A stretch of DNA of 64,000 nucleotides from Rubrivivax sp. (GTDB lineage: Bacteria; Pseudomonadota; Gammaproteobacteria; Burkholderiales; Burkholderiaceae_C). The translations under genes and the position numbers were made by a program. The stretch's first letter is position 1. Each line of letters starts with the position of its first letter. Where the stretch lies: positions 1 to 64,000 of the forward strand of contig JAIXSE010000032.1 of NCBI GenBank assembly GCA_027484825.1, written 5' to 3'. Shown piece by piece: positions 56,946 through 64,000 of this stretch. The notes beneath the pieces are model-generated. The model saw only the letters and a list, made by a program, of their open reading frames with translations, had not been told where the DNA came from and did not search any database.

Positions 56946-57698
56946 ATGCCCGCGCGGAGTGGAGTTGAGCAAGAATCTTGCTCGAGACAACGCCGGAGAG
57001 ATCGATTGGCATCGCGAAATCAACGTCAAGGGAAAACCCTGACTCGCCCCGTCACGTCGGGGACAGGGGCTGACGCCGCCTTGGCCGGGGGCTCGAACGC
57101 CGCTGCGTCCTCCTCCCCCGGTGCCTCCCCCGGCGCCTCTCCTGGTGCCTCTCCTGGTGCCTCTCCTGGTGCCTCCCATGGCGCCGTGGCCACCGATGCG
57201 GACGACGGCGGCGGCACCACCGCCAGCGGGTTGGACCGCTATCACGTCGCCATCCTGGCGGCGCTGCAAAAGGAGGCTCGCTTGTCGAACGCGGAGCTGG
57301 CGTCCCGGATCGGACTGTCGGCGGCCCCGACCTGGCGGCGGGTGCGCTGGCTGGAAGAGCAGGGCTTCATCACCGGCTACCGGGCCGAGATCGACCGGCG
57401 CAAGCTGGGGCTGGGCGTGCTGGCCTTCGTGCGGGTGGATGCGGACCGCAACAACGGCGCCGCCACCCGTGAACTGGAGCAGGCTATCCGGGCGCTGCCG
57501 GAAGTGATTGCCTGCCACTACATCAGCGGCGCGGGCACCTTCGAGTTGCAGGTGATGGCGACCGACCTGGATGCGTTCAGCCGCTTTTCCATCGACACGC
57601 TGCTGAACCTGCCCAATGTGAAGGACATCCACACCAGCTTCTCGCTCGGCGAGGTGAAGGCGGGTGGGGCGTTGCCGCTGGGGCATCTGAAGCCGTGA
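56946..57698 (+). CDS. Lrp/AsnC family transcriptional regulator with repeat-rich N-terminus
   Basis: The conserved part starts at about residue 95: LDRYHVAILAALQKEARLSN, then the recognition helices LASRIGLSAAPTWRRVRWLE and the RAM effector domain (VLAFVRVDADRNNGAATREL, VIACHYISGAGTFELQVMAT). Typical Lrp proteins are 150-165 residues, so the 90-residue N-terminal part is extra: a basic segment followed by five GASP-type repeats. No good ATG exists nearer to the core, so either the extension is real or a GTG/TTG start is used. It is divergent from the indolepyruvate oxidoreductase gene and very likely controls it in response to an amino acid. Confidence 0.85.
   Translation: MPARSGVEQESCSRQRRRDRLASRNQRQGKTLTRPVTSGTGADAALAGGSNAAASSSPGASPGASPGASPGASPGASHGAVATDADDGGGTTASGLDRYHVAILAALQKEARLSNAELASRIGLSAAPTWRRVRWLEEQGFITGYRAEIDRRKLGLGVLAFVRVDADRNNGAATRELEQAIRALPEVIACHYISGAGTFELQVMATDLDAFSRFSIDTLLNLPNVKDIHTSFSLGEVKAGGALPLGHLKP
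57120..57179 (+). repeat. five 12-bp tandem repeats in the Lrp gene
   Basis: Five 12-bp units of the form GGTGCCTCTCCT run without gaps and code for Gly-Ala-Ser-Pro repeats; the last unit ends in His. Units three and four are identical. Changes in copy number would keep the reading frame. Confidence 0.9.
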
Positions 57699-57827
57699 TG
57701 TCGCAGGCCGCACGGCTCGCCAATGCGATAGGGACGAACACGCTGAATGTGCGGCGCATGGTCTGGGAATTGTCTGGGGACGATGAGCCTACGAGGGTGT
57801 CACGCGACTCTGATCCGCTTCAAGGGT

Positions 57828-58034
57828 TCAGATGGAGACTCGCTCACTGACGACGTCGGTGCGGATGATGCGAGCCTGTCGACGCGTCTCGGCCAGTTCT
57901 GACACTTCCCTCGCGGCCTCGGCCAATTCCCGCTTGAACTCAGGATCTGCCAACAGAGCCTGTGTAAGAGGGGACTGCAGAACAGCAGCCAACTGAGCGC
58001 GTGTTTTTGATGTGAGAAATGCAGTCGTCGTCAT
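57828..58034 (-). CDS. small hypothetical protein
   Basis: A 68-residue, mostly helical protein with no signal or membrane segment. It begins MTTTAFLTSKTRAQLAAVLQ, and the central part DPEFKRELAEAAREVSELAE is strongly amphipathic. A GAGG-type ribosome site precedes the ATG on the minus strand. I do not recognise it; it resembles small adaptor or anti-sigma-like helical proteins only in composition. It is isolated between the Lrp gene and a methyltransferase gene. Confidence 0.55.
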   Translation of the reverse strand: MTTTAFLTSKTRAQLAAVLQSPLTQALLADPEFKRELAEAAREVSELAETRRQARIIRTDVVSERVSI

Positions 58035-58184
58035 GGGAGGTCCTCGAGAAGGTGAGGTCGTGAGACTGCCAGGAGAACGCCTGACGCTCTATGGCAAGGA
58101 TGTGTGTGAGTGACCTGAAAATGCTTGAGCGCTATGCTGGCCGCACCCCTCAGCGCTCGCTTGCCGCGCAGGAGTCATCGGTCC

Positions 58185-58946
58185 ATGGAGTCGCATCCCC
58201 CCGTCAACGTCCCCGCCTCACCGCCCATCCAGTTCAGCGGCACCGGCCCCGGCCCGCAGGCCGCTGACGGCTGTTCGGTGGAGCTGTATCGCCGCTCCGC
58301 CTATGCCGGCGAGATCGAGCTTCTGAGGCCCTGGCTGCCGCCCGGCACCAGCGTGCTGGAGCTCGGTTGCGGCACCGGCCGGCTCACCCATCGGCTGGTC
58401 GAATTCGGCTGCCGCGTCACCGGTGTCGACAACTCGGCCGACATGCTCCGCCATGTCTCCGACACCGTGCATCGCGTGCAGGCCGACATCGAGACCCTGC
58501 AGCTCCACCAGCGCTTTGATGTGGTGCTACTGCCCAGCGGCATGATCAACCACGCCGATGGCGCCGTCCGCCGCGCCTTTGTGGCGGCCGCGGCGCGGCA
58601 TGTCGCGTCGGCAGGCCAGTTGATCCTCAAGCGTCAACCGCCGCAATGGCTGCTGTCGGCGCAGGTCGGGGATGTCAGCGGCAGTGCCGACGAGTCGATG
58701 GAGGTGGTCGCCGTCGCCCGAAGTCCCGACCCTGAAGGCACCCAGGTCCGCATGACCCTGCGCTACCGCATCGGCCACGACACCTGGACGCATGCGTTCA
58801 GCGTCATCACGCTGGACGAGGCCCCCATCTCCCGCCTGCTGGTGGCCGAAGGCTTCGCGCCCCCTGAGGCGCTCGATGCCGGGCGACTCTGGCTGAGCGC
58901 CCGACCGCAGTCACTGCAGGGCCTCTTCCCGCCGCATCAGCCCTGA
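58185..58946 (+). CDS. class I SAM-dependent methyltransferase
   Basis: A 253-residue methyltransferase with the seven-strand Rossmann-like fold. After a variable 45-residue start, motif I is VLELGCGTGRLTHRLVEFGC and the acidic end of strand two is VTGVDNSADMLRHV. Motif IV is approximately RFDVVLLPSGMINHADGAVR, followed by ILKRQPPQWLLSAQ. The substrate is not apparent. GGAG lies 11 bases before ATG 58185; in-frame starts at 58125 and 58134 are possible. Its 3' end overlaps the convergent kinase gene by 36 bases. Confidence 0.88.
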   Translation: MESHPPVNVPASPPIQFSGTGPGPQAADGCSVELYRRSAYAGEIELLRPWLPPGTSVLELGCGTGRLTHRLVEFGCRVTGVDNSADMLRHVSDTVHRVQADIETLQLHQRFDVVLLPSGMINHADGAVRRAFVAAAARHVASAGQLILKRQPPQWLLSAQVGDVSGSADESMEVVAVARSPDPEGTQVRMTLRYRIGHDTWTHAFSVITLDEAPISRLLVAEGFAPPEALDAGRLWLSARPQSLQGLFPPHQP

Positions 58947-61301
58947 CAAGGTCACCCACCAGTCACTCTCCGGCGCTGGCTTGAGCAGCCGCAGCGGTCC
59001 GCCACTCGCAGGTGTGTGCCATTGGCTGCAATAGAGCAGGGCCGTCCGCGGCCGCCGCTGCCAGGCCACCAGCCAGGCGGGCATGTCGTCGGTGAGCTCC
59101 GGCTCCACCACCAGCAGCCGCACCGGATGCTCCCGCATCAACGCATCAGCCTCCTGCGGACTGGACGCCTCCAGGCATTCGAAGCCTGCCAGCACCAATC
59201 GCTCCCGCAGCGCTTCACGCACCACCGCGCAATGGTCGAGCAGAAGGGCCGTATGACCCTCGCCAATCGGCTGCGCCAGCCAGGGACGTGCCGGCGGCCA
59301 GAAAACTTCGTCCTCCTGCGCCGTCACCCAGGGCAGCCGGACTTCGAATCGCGCCCCCTGGCCCGGACGGCTGTGAACGGCGATTTCTCCGTCCATCGCC
59401 TGCACCAGTTGCTGCACGATGCTCAGGCCCAGCCCGATGCCGGGCCGGAAGGCTTCCGTCGGCGCGCGGACAAAGGGCTCGAACACCCGGGCCAGGTCTT
59501 CCGCCGCAATGCCGGGCCCGTTGTCCTTGACCGCCAGCGCCAGTTCCCCGTCCGGGGTGACGCCGGCCTGCAGCACGATGCGGCCGCCCCGGGTGAACTT
59601 GGCGGCATTGGCCAGAAGGTTGACCAGCACCTGCCGCAACCGCCGCGCATCCAGTTGCACCACGGACGGCAGCTCATGGGCGATCACCAGCGTCAGGGAG
59701 TTGCCGCCTGCGCGCGCCAGCGCCTGGCTCTGGTGCACGATCTCCTGCAGCAGGCCATGCAGATACAGCGGCGCTGGCAGGATCTCCAGCCGCGCTTCCG
59801 ATTCCGGCGCGCGCGAGAAATGCTGCATCTCGTCGATCATCTCCAGCGCCAGCAGACTGCTGTGTTCGATGGCATGGCGGTTGGCCTCGAAATCCTCGCC
59901 GGACCGCAACTGCCGCGCCACCTGCACCACCGAGGCCAGCGGCGCGCGCAGGTCATGGCCCAGATATCCCAGCAGGCGTCCCTTGGCCTTGTCGCTGCGC
60001 TCCGCCCGTTCGCGGGCCTCATCCAGCGCCATCGTGCGTTCTCTCACCGCCATCTCCAGCCGCAGCTCCTGCCGGGCCTTCTGGCGCTGCATCCGCCGCA
60101 GCAAGCCGCCCAGCACCAGCAGCGTGCCCAGCAGGCTGGCAATCGGCGGCGCATAGTCGCTCAGGGCGCTGTAGGGCACCAGGCCCAGCAGCTCCGCATA
60201 CCGGGGCGCCATGCCGATCATGCCGGCCAGCAGCATGCCCAGCCAGGGCTTGGCCAGCGGATGGCGCTGTTGCCAGGCCCGCCAGGCCGCCACCACCATC
60301 GCCAGCAGCAGCACGGTGTTGAACTGGGCGGTGATGAAGGTGCCCAGCGGATAGTCGCCGAACACGCACAGGCCCACGCCGAGGAAGTTGGTCAGGGCCA
60401 CTACCCGCATCGCACGTTGCAGCCGCGGCTGCGTGCGGGCCAGTCCCAGCATGCGCACCAGGGCCAGCACCTGCATCAGCGTGGTGAAGATGGCGAAGGT
60501 GGAGAGTGAGCGCAGGGCCCAGTCGGTCGCATCCGGCCACAGCAGCATGAAGCTGGTGCCGCGCATGCCCGACTCGTAGAGCATGTAGCTCAGGATGTAG
60601 AGCGCGGTGTAGAGATAGGCGCGGTCCCGCAGCAGGCCGCCCAGCGCCAGGGCCAGCAGCAGCAGCAGGCTCATCATGCCCAGCATCAGCCCGTCCGCCA
60701 GCAGTTCGCGCTGGTGACGCAGCGCCAATGCGGCCGACTCCCACAGCTGCGGCCGCAGGTTGATGGAGCTGCGGCTGGCCACGCGCAGCAGCAACTCCAC
60801 CTGCTGGCCGGGCTCCAGTTGGACGGAGAACGTGCTCACCCGGACTGGAAGGTCCCGCTGGGAGAACGGCACTGACAGGCCCGCATCCGAACGGTTCCAG
60901 CCCAGGCTCTCGATGCGGGAATAGAGGCTGATCTGCTCCAGCCGTGCAGGCGGCACCCGCAGATGCCGACGGATCGGCTCGTGCGTGCCGTTGTGCAGGC
61001 GGATGCGCAGCCAGTAGGCCGCCGGGGTGTAGCCCGGCTGCAGATCATGACGACGGGCAGCCACAAAGTCGCTGGAGGCCAGCACTTCCGCCAGGGTCTC
61101 GGTGCCCTGAGGGTCCACATGCAGCCAGATATACGGGGTCAGGTCGATGACGGGCTGCTGCGCTTGCAGCTCCAGGACGCCTTGGGCACGGGCCGGCGTG
61201 GTCAGCAAGAGAAGTATGAGCGCCAAGAGCGACGCCAAGAGCGACGCCAACAGCGACCCCAAGTCCGCTGCAACCGGCGGCCCAGCGGCCGGCCGCCTCA
61301 C
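58911..61301 (-). CDS. 7TMR-DISM hybrid sensor histidine kinase with degenerate receiver
   Basis: A 796-residue kinase. A signal peptide whose core is built from LLAS repeats (about residues 17-35) is followed by a periplasmic DISMED2-type domain (VIDLTPYIWLHVDPQGTETL, AAYWLRIRLHNGTHEPIRRH). Seven membrane segments follow (about residues 205-400), then a HisKA domain (LLGYLGHDLRAPLASVVQVA) and an ATPase domain (NLLANAAKFTRGG, DNGPGIAAEDL, GIGLGLSIVQQLV). The C-terminal receiver-like domain reads LLVVEPEL where the phosphoacceptor Asp should be, so it is probably inactive. The gene begins inside the stop of the AraC-type response regulator (ATGA). Sensed ligands in this class are often carbohydrates. 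Confidence 0.93.
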   Translation of the reverse strand: MRRPAAGPPVAADLGSLLASLLASLLALILLLLTTPARAQGVLELQAQQPVIDLTPYIWLHVDPQGTETLAEVLASSDFVAARRHDLQPGYTPAAYWLRIRLHNGTHEPIRRHLRVPPARLEQISLYSRIESLGWNRSDAGLSVPFSQRDLPVRVSTFSVQLEPGQQVELLLRVASRSSINLRPQLWESAALALRHQRELLADGLMLGMMSLLLLLALALGGLLRDRAYLYTALYILSYMLYESGMRGTSFMLLWPDATDWALRSLSTFAIFTTLMQVLALVRMLGLARTQPRLQRAMRVVALTNFLGVGLCVFGDYPLGTFITAQFNTVLLLAMVVAAWRAWQQRHPLAKPWLGMLLAGMIGMAPRYAELLGLVPYSALSDYAPPIASLLGTLLVLGGLLRRMQRQKARQELRLEMAVRERTMALDEARERAERSDKAKGRLLGYLGHDLRAPLASVVQVARQLRSGEDFEANRHAIEHSSLLALEMIDEMQHFSRAPESEARLEILPAPLYLHGLLQEIVHQSQALARAGGNSLTLVIAHELPSVVQLDARRLRQVLVNLLANAAKFTRGGRIVLQAGVTPDGELALAVKDNGPGIAAEDLARVFEPFVRAPTEAFRPGIGLGLSIVQQLVQAMDGEIAVHSRPGQGARFEVRLPWVTAQEDEVFWPPARPWLAQPIGEGHTALLLDHCAVVREALRERLVLAGFECLEASSPQEADALMREHPVRLLVVEPELTDDMPAWLVAWQRRPRTALLYCSQWHTPASGGPLRLLKPAPESDWWVTLSGLMRREEALQ
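61227..61262 (-). repeat. three 12-bp repeats coding the kinase signal peptide core
   Basis: Three 12-bp units (GAGCGACGCCAA twice, then a two-mismatch copy), preceded by a 9-base partial unit, code on the minus strand for LLAS repeats in the hydrophobic core of the signal peptide. Confidence 0.85.
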
Positions 61302-62107
61302 TGCACGCTGCCTTCGCGCGCGGCCAGCCGGTAAGCCACCGGGCTCTGCCCGAAGCGGGTGCGGAACGCAGTGGCGAAGTTGCCGGGATTGTTGAAGCCC
61401 ACCGCCAGCGCCACCTGCTGCACCGCCATGCCGGTTTCCGCCAGCAGCCGGGCGCCGTGGCGCATCCGTTCCTCGCTGACGAATCCCGACACCGTCTGCC
61501 CCAGATGGTCCCGGAACAAGGCCAGCAGGCGTTTCTCATGCAGGCCGACCCGGCGGGCCAGTTCCGGCACCGGCGGCAGTTCAGCCAGATGGGCGCGGAT
61601 GTAGCGCACCGCTTCCTGCACCAGCAGCCCGTCCGGATTGCGGGACGCGCCGTCGGCCGTGGGCGGCGCCCCCGCGCCTTCGTCGTCCTTGTGTTGAAGC
61701 TGGGCTGCCAGCGCCAGATGCACCCGCACGCGGGCCAGCACTTCCTCCGGCCAGAACGGCTTGCTGATGAAGTCGACCGCCCCCAGGCCCAGTCCGTTCA
61801 CCCGGTCGTCGGGCTGGTTGTGGGCGCTGAGGAACAGCACCGGCGTCGCGGCGGTGATGGGGTCGCTCTTGAGCAGACGGCACAGGGCGAAGCCGTCCAT
61901 GTCCGGCAGGCCCACATCCAGCAGGATGAGTTGCGGCCGCAGCGCCTGGGCCCGCTGCAGCCCCTGCTGTCCGCTGTGGGCCAGGGCCATGCGGTATTCC
62001 TTGCGCAGCAGCTCATTGAGCCAGCGCAGGTCCTCGGGCACGTCGTCGATCAGCAGTATCAGTGGCGCCGTAGCCCCGGGAGGGACGGCGGTTTCAGTCT
62101 CCGTCAT
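61298..62107 (-). CDS. response regulator with AraC-type DNA-binding domain
   Basis: A 269-residue regulator. The receiver (about residues 16-135) shows LILLIDDVPEDL, the phosphoacceptor in LILLDVGLPDMDG and the lysine in DFISKPFWPEE. A linker of about 30 residues leads to a two-helix-turn-helix AraC domain: VPELARRVGLHEKRLLALFR and VQQVALAVGFNNPGNFATAF, ending with the family RFGQSPVAYR. The start is taken at 62107, just before the receiver; in-frame Met codons at 62188 and 62155 would add unstructured residues. The 7TMR-DISM kinase gene begins at its stop codon, so they form one system. Confidence 0.93.
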   Translation of the reverse strand: MTETETAVPPGATAPLILLIDDVPEDLRWLNELLRKEYRMALAHSGQQGLQRAQALRPQLILLDVGLPDMDGFALCRLLKSDPITAATPVLFLSAHNQPDDRVNGLGLGAVDFISKPFWPEEVLARVRVHLALAAQLQHKDDEGAGAPPTADGASRNPDGLLVQEAVRYIRAHLAELPPVPELARRVGLHEKRLLALFRDHLGQTVSGFVSEERMRHGARLLAETGMAVQQVALAVGFNNPGNFATAFRTRFGQSPVAYRLAAREGSVQ

Positions 62108-62324
62108 AGGGAAGAGATTGTCCGGCCCCACCCTGGCGATTTCCGGCTCCGGCATCGCAAGACGTCGCGCAGCGCGCACAAGTACCACGTAAAAATTTCA
62201 CATCGTTGCACTCAATGTCGGGCGGCATTCCTTTTGGCAAAGGGCAGAGGCGTTTTTGCAAAACCCGGTGCACCCCGGGGCGCAGATAAACGCGACCCAA
62301 GCACATAAGACCAAGGGAACCCAG

Positions 62325-64000
62325 GTGCACGAGATCAAGAATCTGCGCATGGCTGCAGCGCTGCTGAGCATGTCGCCTTTGTTAACGATCGCCGCCACGC
62401 CGGACGCCGGCCAGTTGCTCAATGAGCGACAGCGGGTCGAACAACCGGCCAGCCGCCCCAACACCGAACCCAAGGCTGACGCCACCGCGCTGCCGCAGGC
62501 CGCCGGACAGCCGGGCCTGACCGCCCTGGTGCAGCAGGTGCGCTTCACCGGCGCCGACGGTCTAGCGACCGAGAACGAGCTGCAGGCCTGGGTGGCCGAC
62601 GGCGTCGGTCAACGTCTGAACCATGCCCAGATGCAGGCCCTGGCCGCCCGCGTGACGGCCCGTCTGCAAGCCAAGGGCTATCTGCTGGCTCGCGCCTACC
62701 TGCCGCGCCAGGACCTGAGCGGCGGCGAACTGCAGATCGCAGTGGTGGCCGGCCGGCTGCAGGACGGCCCCGGCCGCCTGGGCCTGACCGGCGGCAATGC
62801 TGCGCTGCAGGCCCGCCTGCGTGCCATTGCCGATGCCAACCTGCCCGAGGGGCCCGCCAAGGCGGAAGACCTGGAACGTGCGCTGCTGCTGATGCGCGAC
62901 GTGCCCGGCATCAGCGTGCGCTCGGCCCTGGCCAAGGGCGACCAGCCCGGCACCAGCCGCCTCGAAGCCCAGGTGGAAGAGCAGCGCGCCTGGGGTGTCT
63001 CTGCCTCGGTGGACAACTTCGCCAACCGCTACACCGGTGATGTGCGTGCCACCGTGCGCGGCGTGCTCAATCGGCCGCTGGAACGCGAAGACCAGGCCTT
63101 TGTCTCGCTGAGCAAGACCCGTGACACCAGCCAGGCTGCCGCGTCCTACGCCTGGGCCTTGTCGCCCAAGGGACTGCGGGCCAACGTCAACGCCTCCTAC
63201 CTGCGCTACAGCGTGGGCCTGGAACTGGCACCGCTGGAGCTGCGCGGCACCGCCCGCAGCCTGGGCGCCGGCCTGAGCTTCCCGCTGCAGCGCGCCCGCG
63301 AAAGCAATGTCTGGCTGAATCTGGATGCGGAAGAGCGCCGGCTGGACGACGATGCGCTGGGCGTGTCGCTGCACCGCCGCCGGGTGGACCGCATGAGCGC
63401 CGGCTTCAGCGCCAATGCCTGGGACGACCGTTTTGGCGGCGGCCAGACCGATTGGGGCGTGGGCGTGGCCAGCGGCCAGGTCTCCCTGGCCCGGAATCCG
63501 GACGATGCCCGTGCCGACGCGGTCGGCGCCTCCACCCAGGGCAGTTTCACCAAGCTGAACTGGCATCTGGGCCGCAACCAGAGCCTGCCGGGTCTGGGCA
63601 GTTGGACGCTGTTCGTGTCGGCCAACGGCCAACTGGCCACCGACAACCTCGATTCCTCCGAGAAGTTCATCCTCGGCGGCCCCGCCGGTGTGCGGGCCTA
63701 TGCCGTGGGCGAGGCCTCCGGTGACAGCGGCTGGCTGGCCAGCATGGAGCTGCGTCGGGACTTCCGCCTCTACGGCCTGCGCGCGCAGGGCCTGGGCTTC
63801 CTGGATGTGGGCGGCATCACCCAGCACCAGAACCCGTGGACGGGCGCCCTGGCGGATCCGTCCACCAATCACTACCGCCTGGCCGGCGCCGGTCTGGGTT
63901 TCAACGTGTCGGGTGAGCGCTGGAGCGTTCGCAGTGCCTGGGCGCACACCCTGGGGCACAACCCCGGTCGCAGCGCCAATGGCCTGGATGCCGATGGCCG
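62325..64000 (+). CDS. TpsB/ShlB-type two-partner secretion transporter (3' end outside window)
   Basis: The first 558 codons of an outer-membrane TpsB transporter, which exports a large TpsA partner. A signal-peptide-like start (GTG 62325, with AAGGGA before it; ATG 62349 is the alternative) is followed by two POTRA-type domains (VRFTGADGLATENELQAWVA; LAARVTARLQAKGYLLARAY). The barrel includes the signature around FILGGPAGVRAYAVGEASGD, then GWLASMELRRDFRLYGL. The frame is open to base 64000; only the last strand or so is missing. The TpsA exoprotein gene is expected just downstream. It is divergent from the AraC-type response regulator, which may control it. Confidence 0.92.
   Translation, partial: MHEIKNLRMAAALLSMSPLLTIAATPDAGQLLNERQRVEQPASRPNTEPKADATALPQAAGQPGLTALVQQVRFTGADGLATENELQAWVADGVGQRLNHAQMQALAARVTARLQAKGYLLARAYLPRQDLSGGELQIAVVAGRLQDGPGRLGLTGGNAALQARLRAIADANLPEGPAKAEDLERALLLMRDVPGISVRSALAKGDQPGTSRLEAQVEEQRAWGVSASVDNFANRYTGDVRATVRGVLNRPLEREDQAFVSLSKTRDTSQAAASYAWALSPKGLRANVNASYLRYSVGLELAPLELRGTARSLGAGLSFPLQRARESNVWLNLDAEERRLDDDALGVSLHRRRVDRMSAGFSANAWDDRFGGGQTDWGVGVASGQVSLARNPDDARADAVGASTQGSFTKLNWHLGRNQSLPGLGSWTLFVSANGQLATDNLDSSEKFILGGPAGVRAYAVGEASGDSGWLASMELRRDFRLYGLRAQGLGFLDVGGITQHQNPWTGALADPSTNHYRLAGAGLGFNVSGERWSVRSAWAHTLGHNPGRSANGLDADG

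Overview
The window is a 64 kb, GC-rich stretch (roughly two thirds G+C by eye) of an ordinary bacterial chromosome, most likely a betaproteobacterium of the order Burkholderiales (Roseateles/Mitsuaria-like; this placement is inference from protein style, GC content and gene content, not a computed phylogeny). Genes are closely packed, mostly with ATG starts, and many neighbours overlap by ATGA. I see no rRNA, no complete tRNA, no CRISPR array, no transposase and no phage module. The only possible foreign patch is a small island around 8.7-10.6 kb.

Layout. 1-1.2 kb: end of the ATP synthase operon (atpD, atpC). 1.3-3.3 kb: three-lipoprotein operon (CsgG family, DUF4810, DUF799). 3.3-8.6 kb: hexose-phosphate mutarotase, PPK2, a glutathione transferase, a pirin/NADP-oxidoreductase pair and a divergent LysR regulator. 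8.7-10.6 kb: RecF-like ATPase preceded by a micro-ORF, an unknown protein and a tRNA 3'-end relic. 10.7-13.1 kb: lemA and two TPM-domain genes. 13.2-16.9 kb: hemE and priA, with DnaA-box-like sites between them. 17-24.3 kb: a membrane protein, two response regulators, a YpfJ-type zinc peptidase, an S9 peptidase and a membrane-anchored pseudokinase. 24.5-32 kb: unknown protein, solute-binding protein, DUF1304 protein, Rep helicase, YhhN-type lysoplasmalogenase and a large O-antigen-ligase-like protein. 32-37.1 kb: LytS/LytTR-type two-component operon and a cytochrome b561/YceI operon.

37-52 kb is the most distinctive part. A non-coding stretch holds a long hairpin and an FNR-like box. It is followed by a PAS histidine kinase, a receiver-PAS-GGDEF-EAL protein and a membrane hybrid kinase. 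The hybrid kinase gene overlaps a 1384-residue GMC oxidoreductase-alpha/beta hydrolase fusion, which in turn overlaps a PhoD-like phosphatase gene, followed by a CYTH-CHAD protein. The gene overlaps suggest that membrane sensing and this enzyme set are co-expressed.

52-64 kb: DUF2167 membrane protein, fused indolepyruvate ferredoxin oxidoreductase with a divergent Lrp/AsnC regulator, a small unknown protein, a methyltransferase, a 7TMR-DISM hybrid kinase with its AraC-type response regulator, and the first 1.68 kb of a TpsB/ShlB outer-membrane transporter gene that runs off the window.

Two themes recur. The window is dense in signal transduction: nine two-component or c-di-GMP proteins, plus a pseudokinase. 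Several unrelated genes also carry in-frame tandem repeats or low-complexity insertions (glutathione transferase, Lrp regulator, LytS-like kinase, 7TMR-DISM kinase signal peptide, solute-binding protein, CHAD protein). I did not find a clear-cut new defence or mobile system. The best candidates for undescribed biology are the sensor-kinase/GMC-hydrolase/PhoD/CYTH-CHAD cluster and the tail-anchored pseudokinase.
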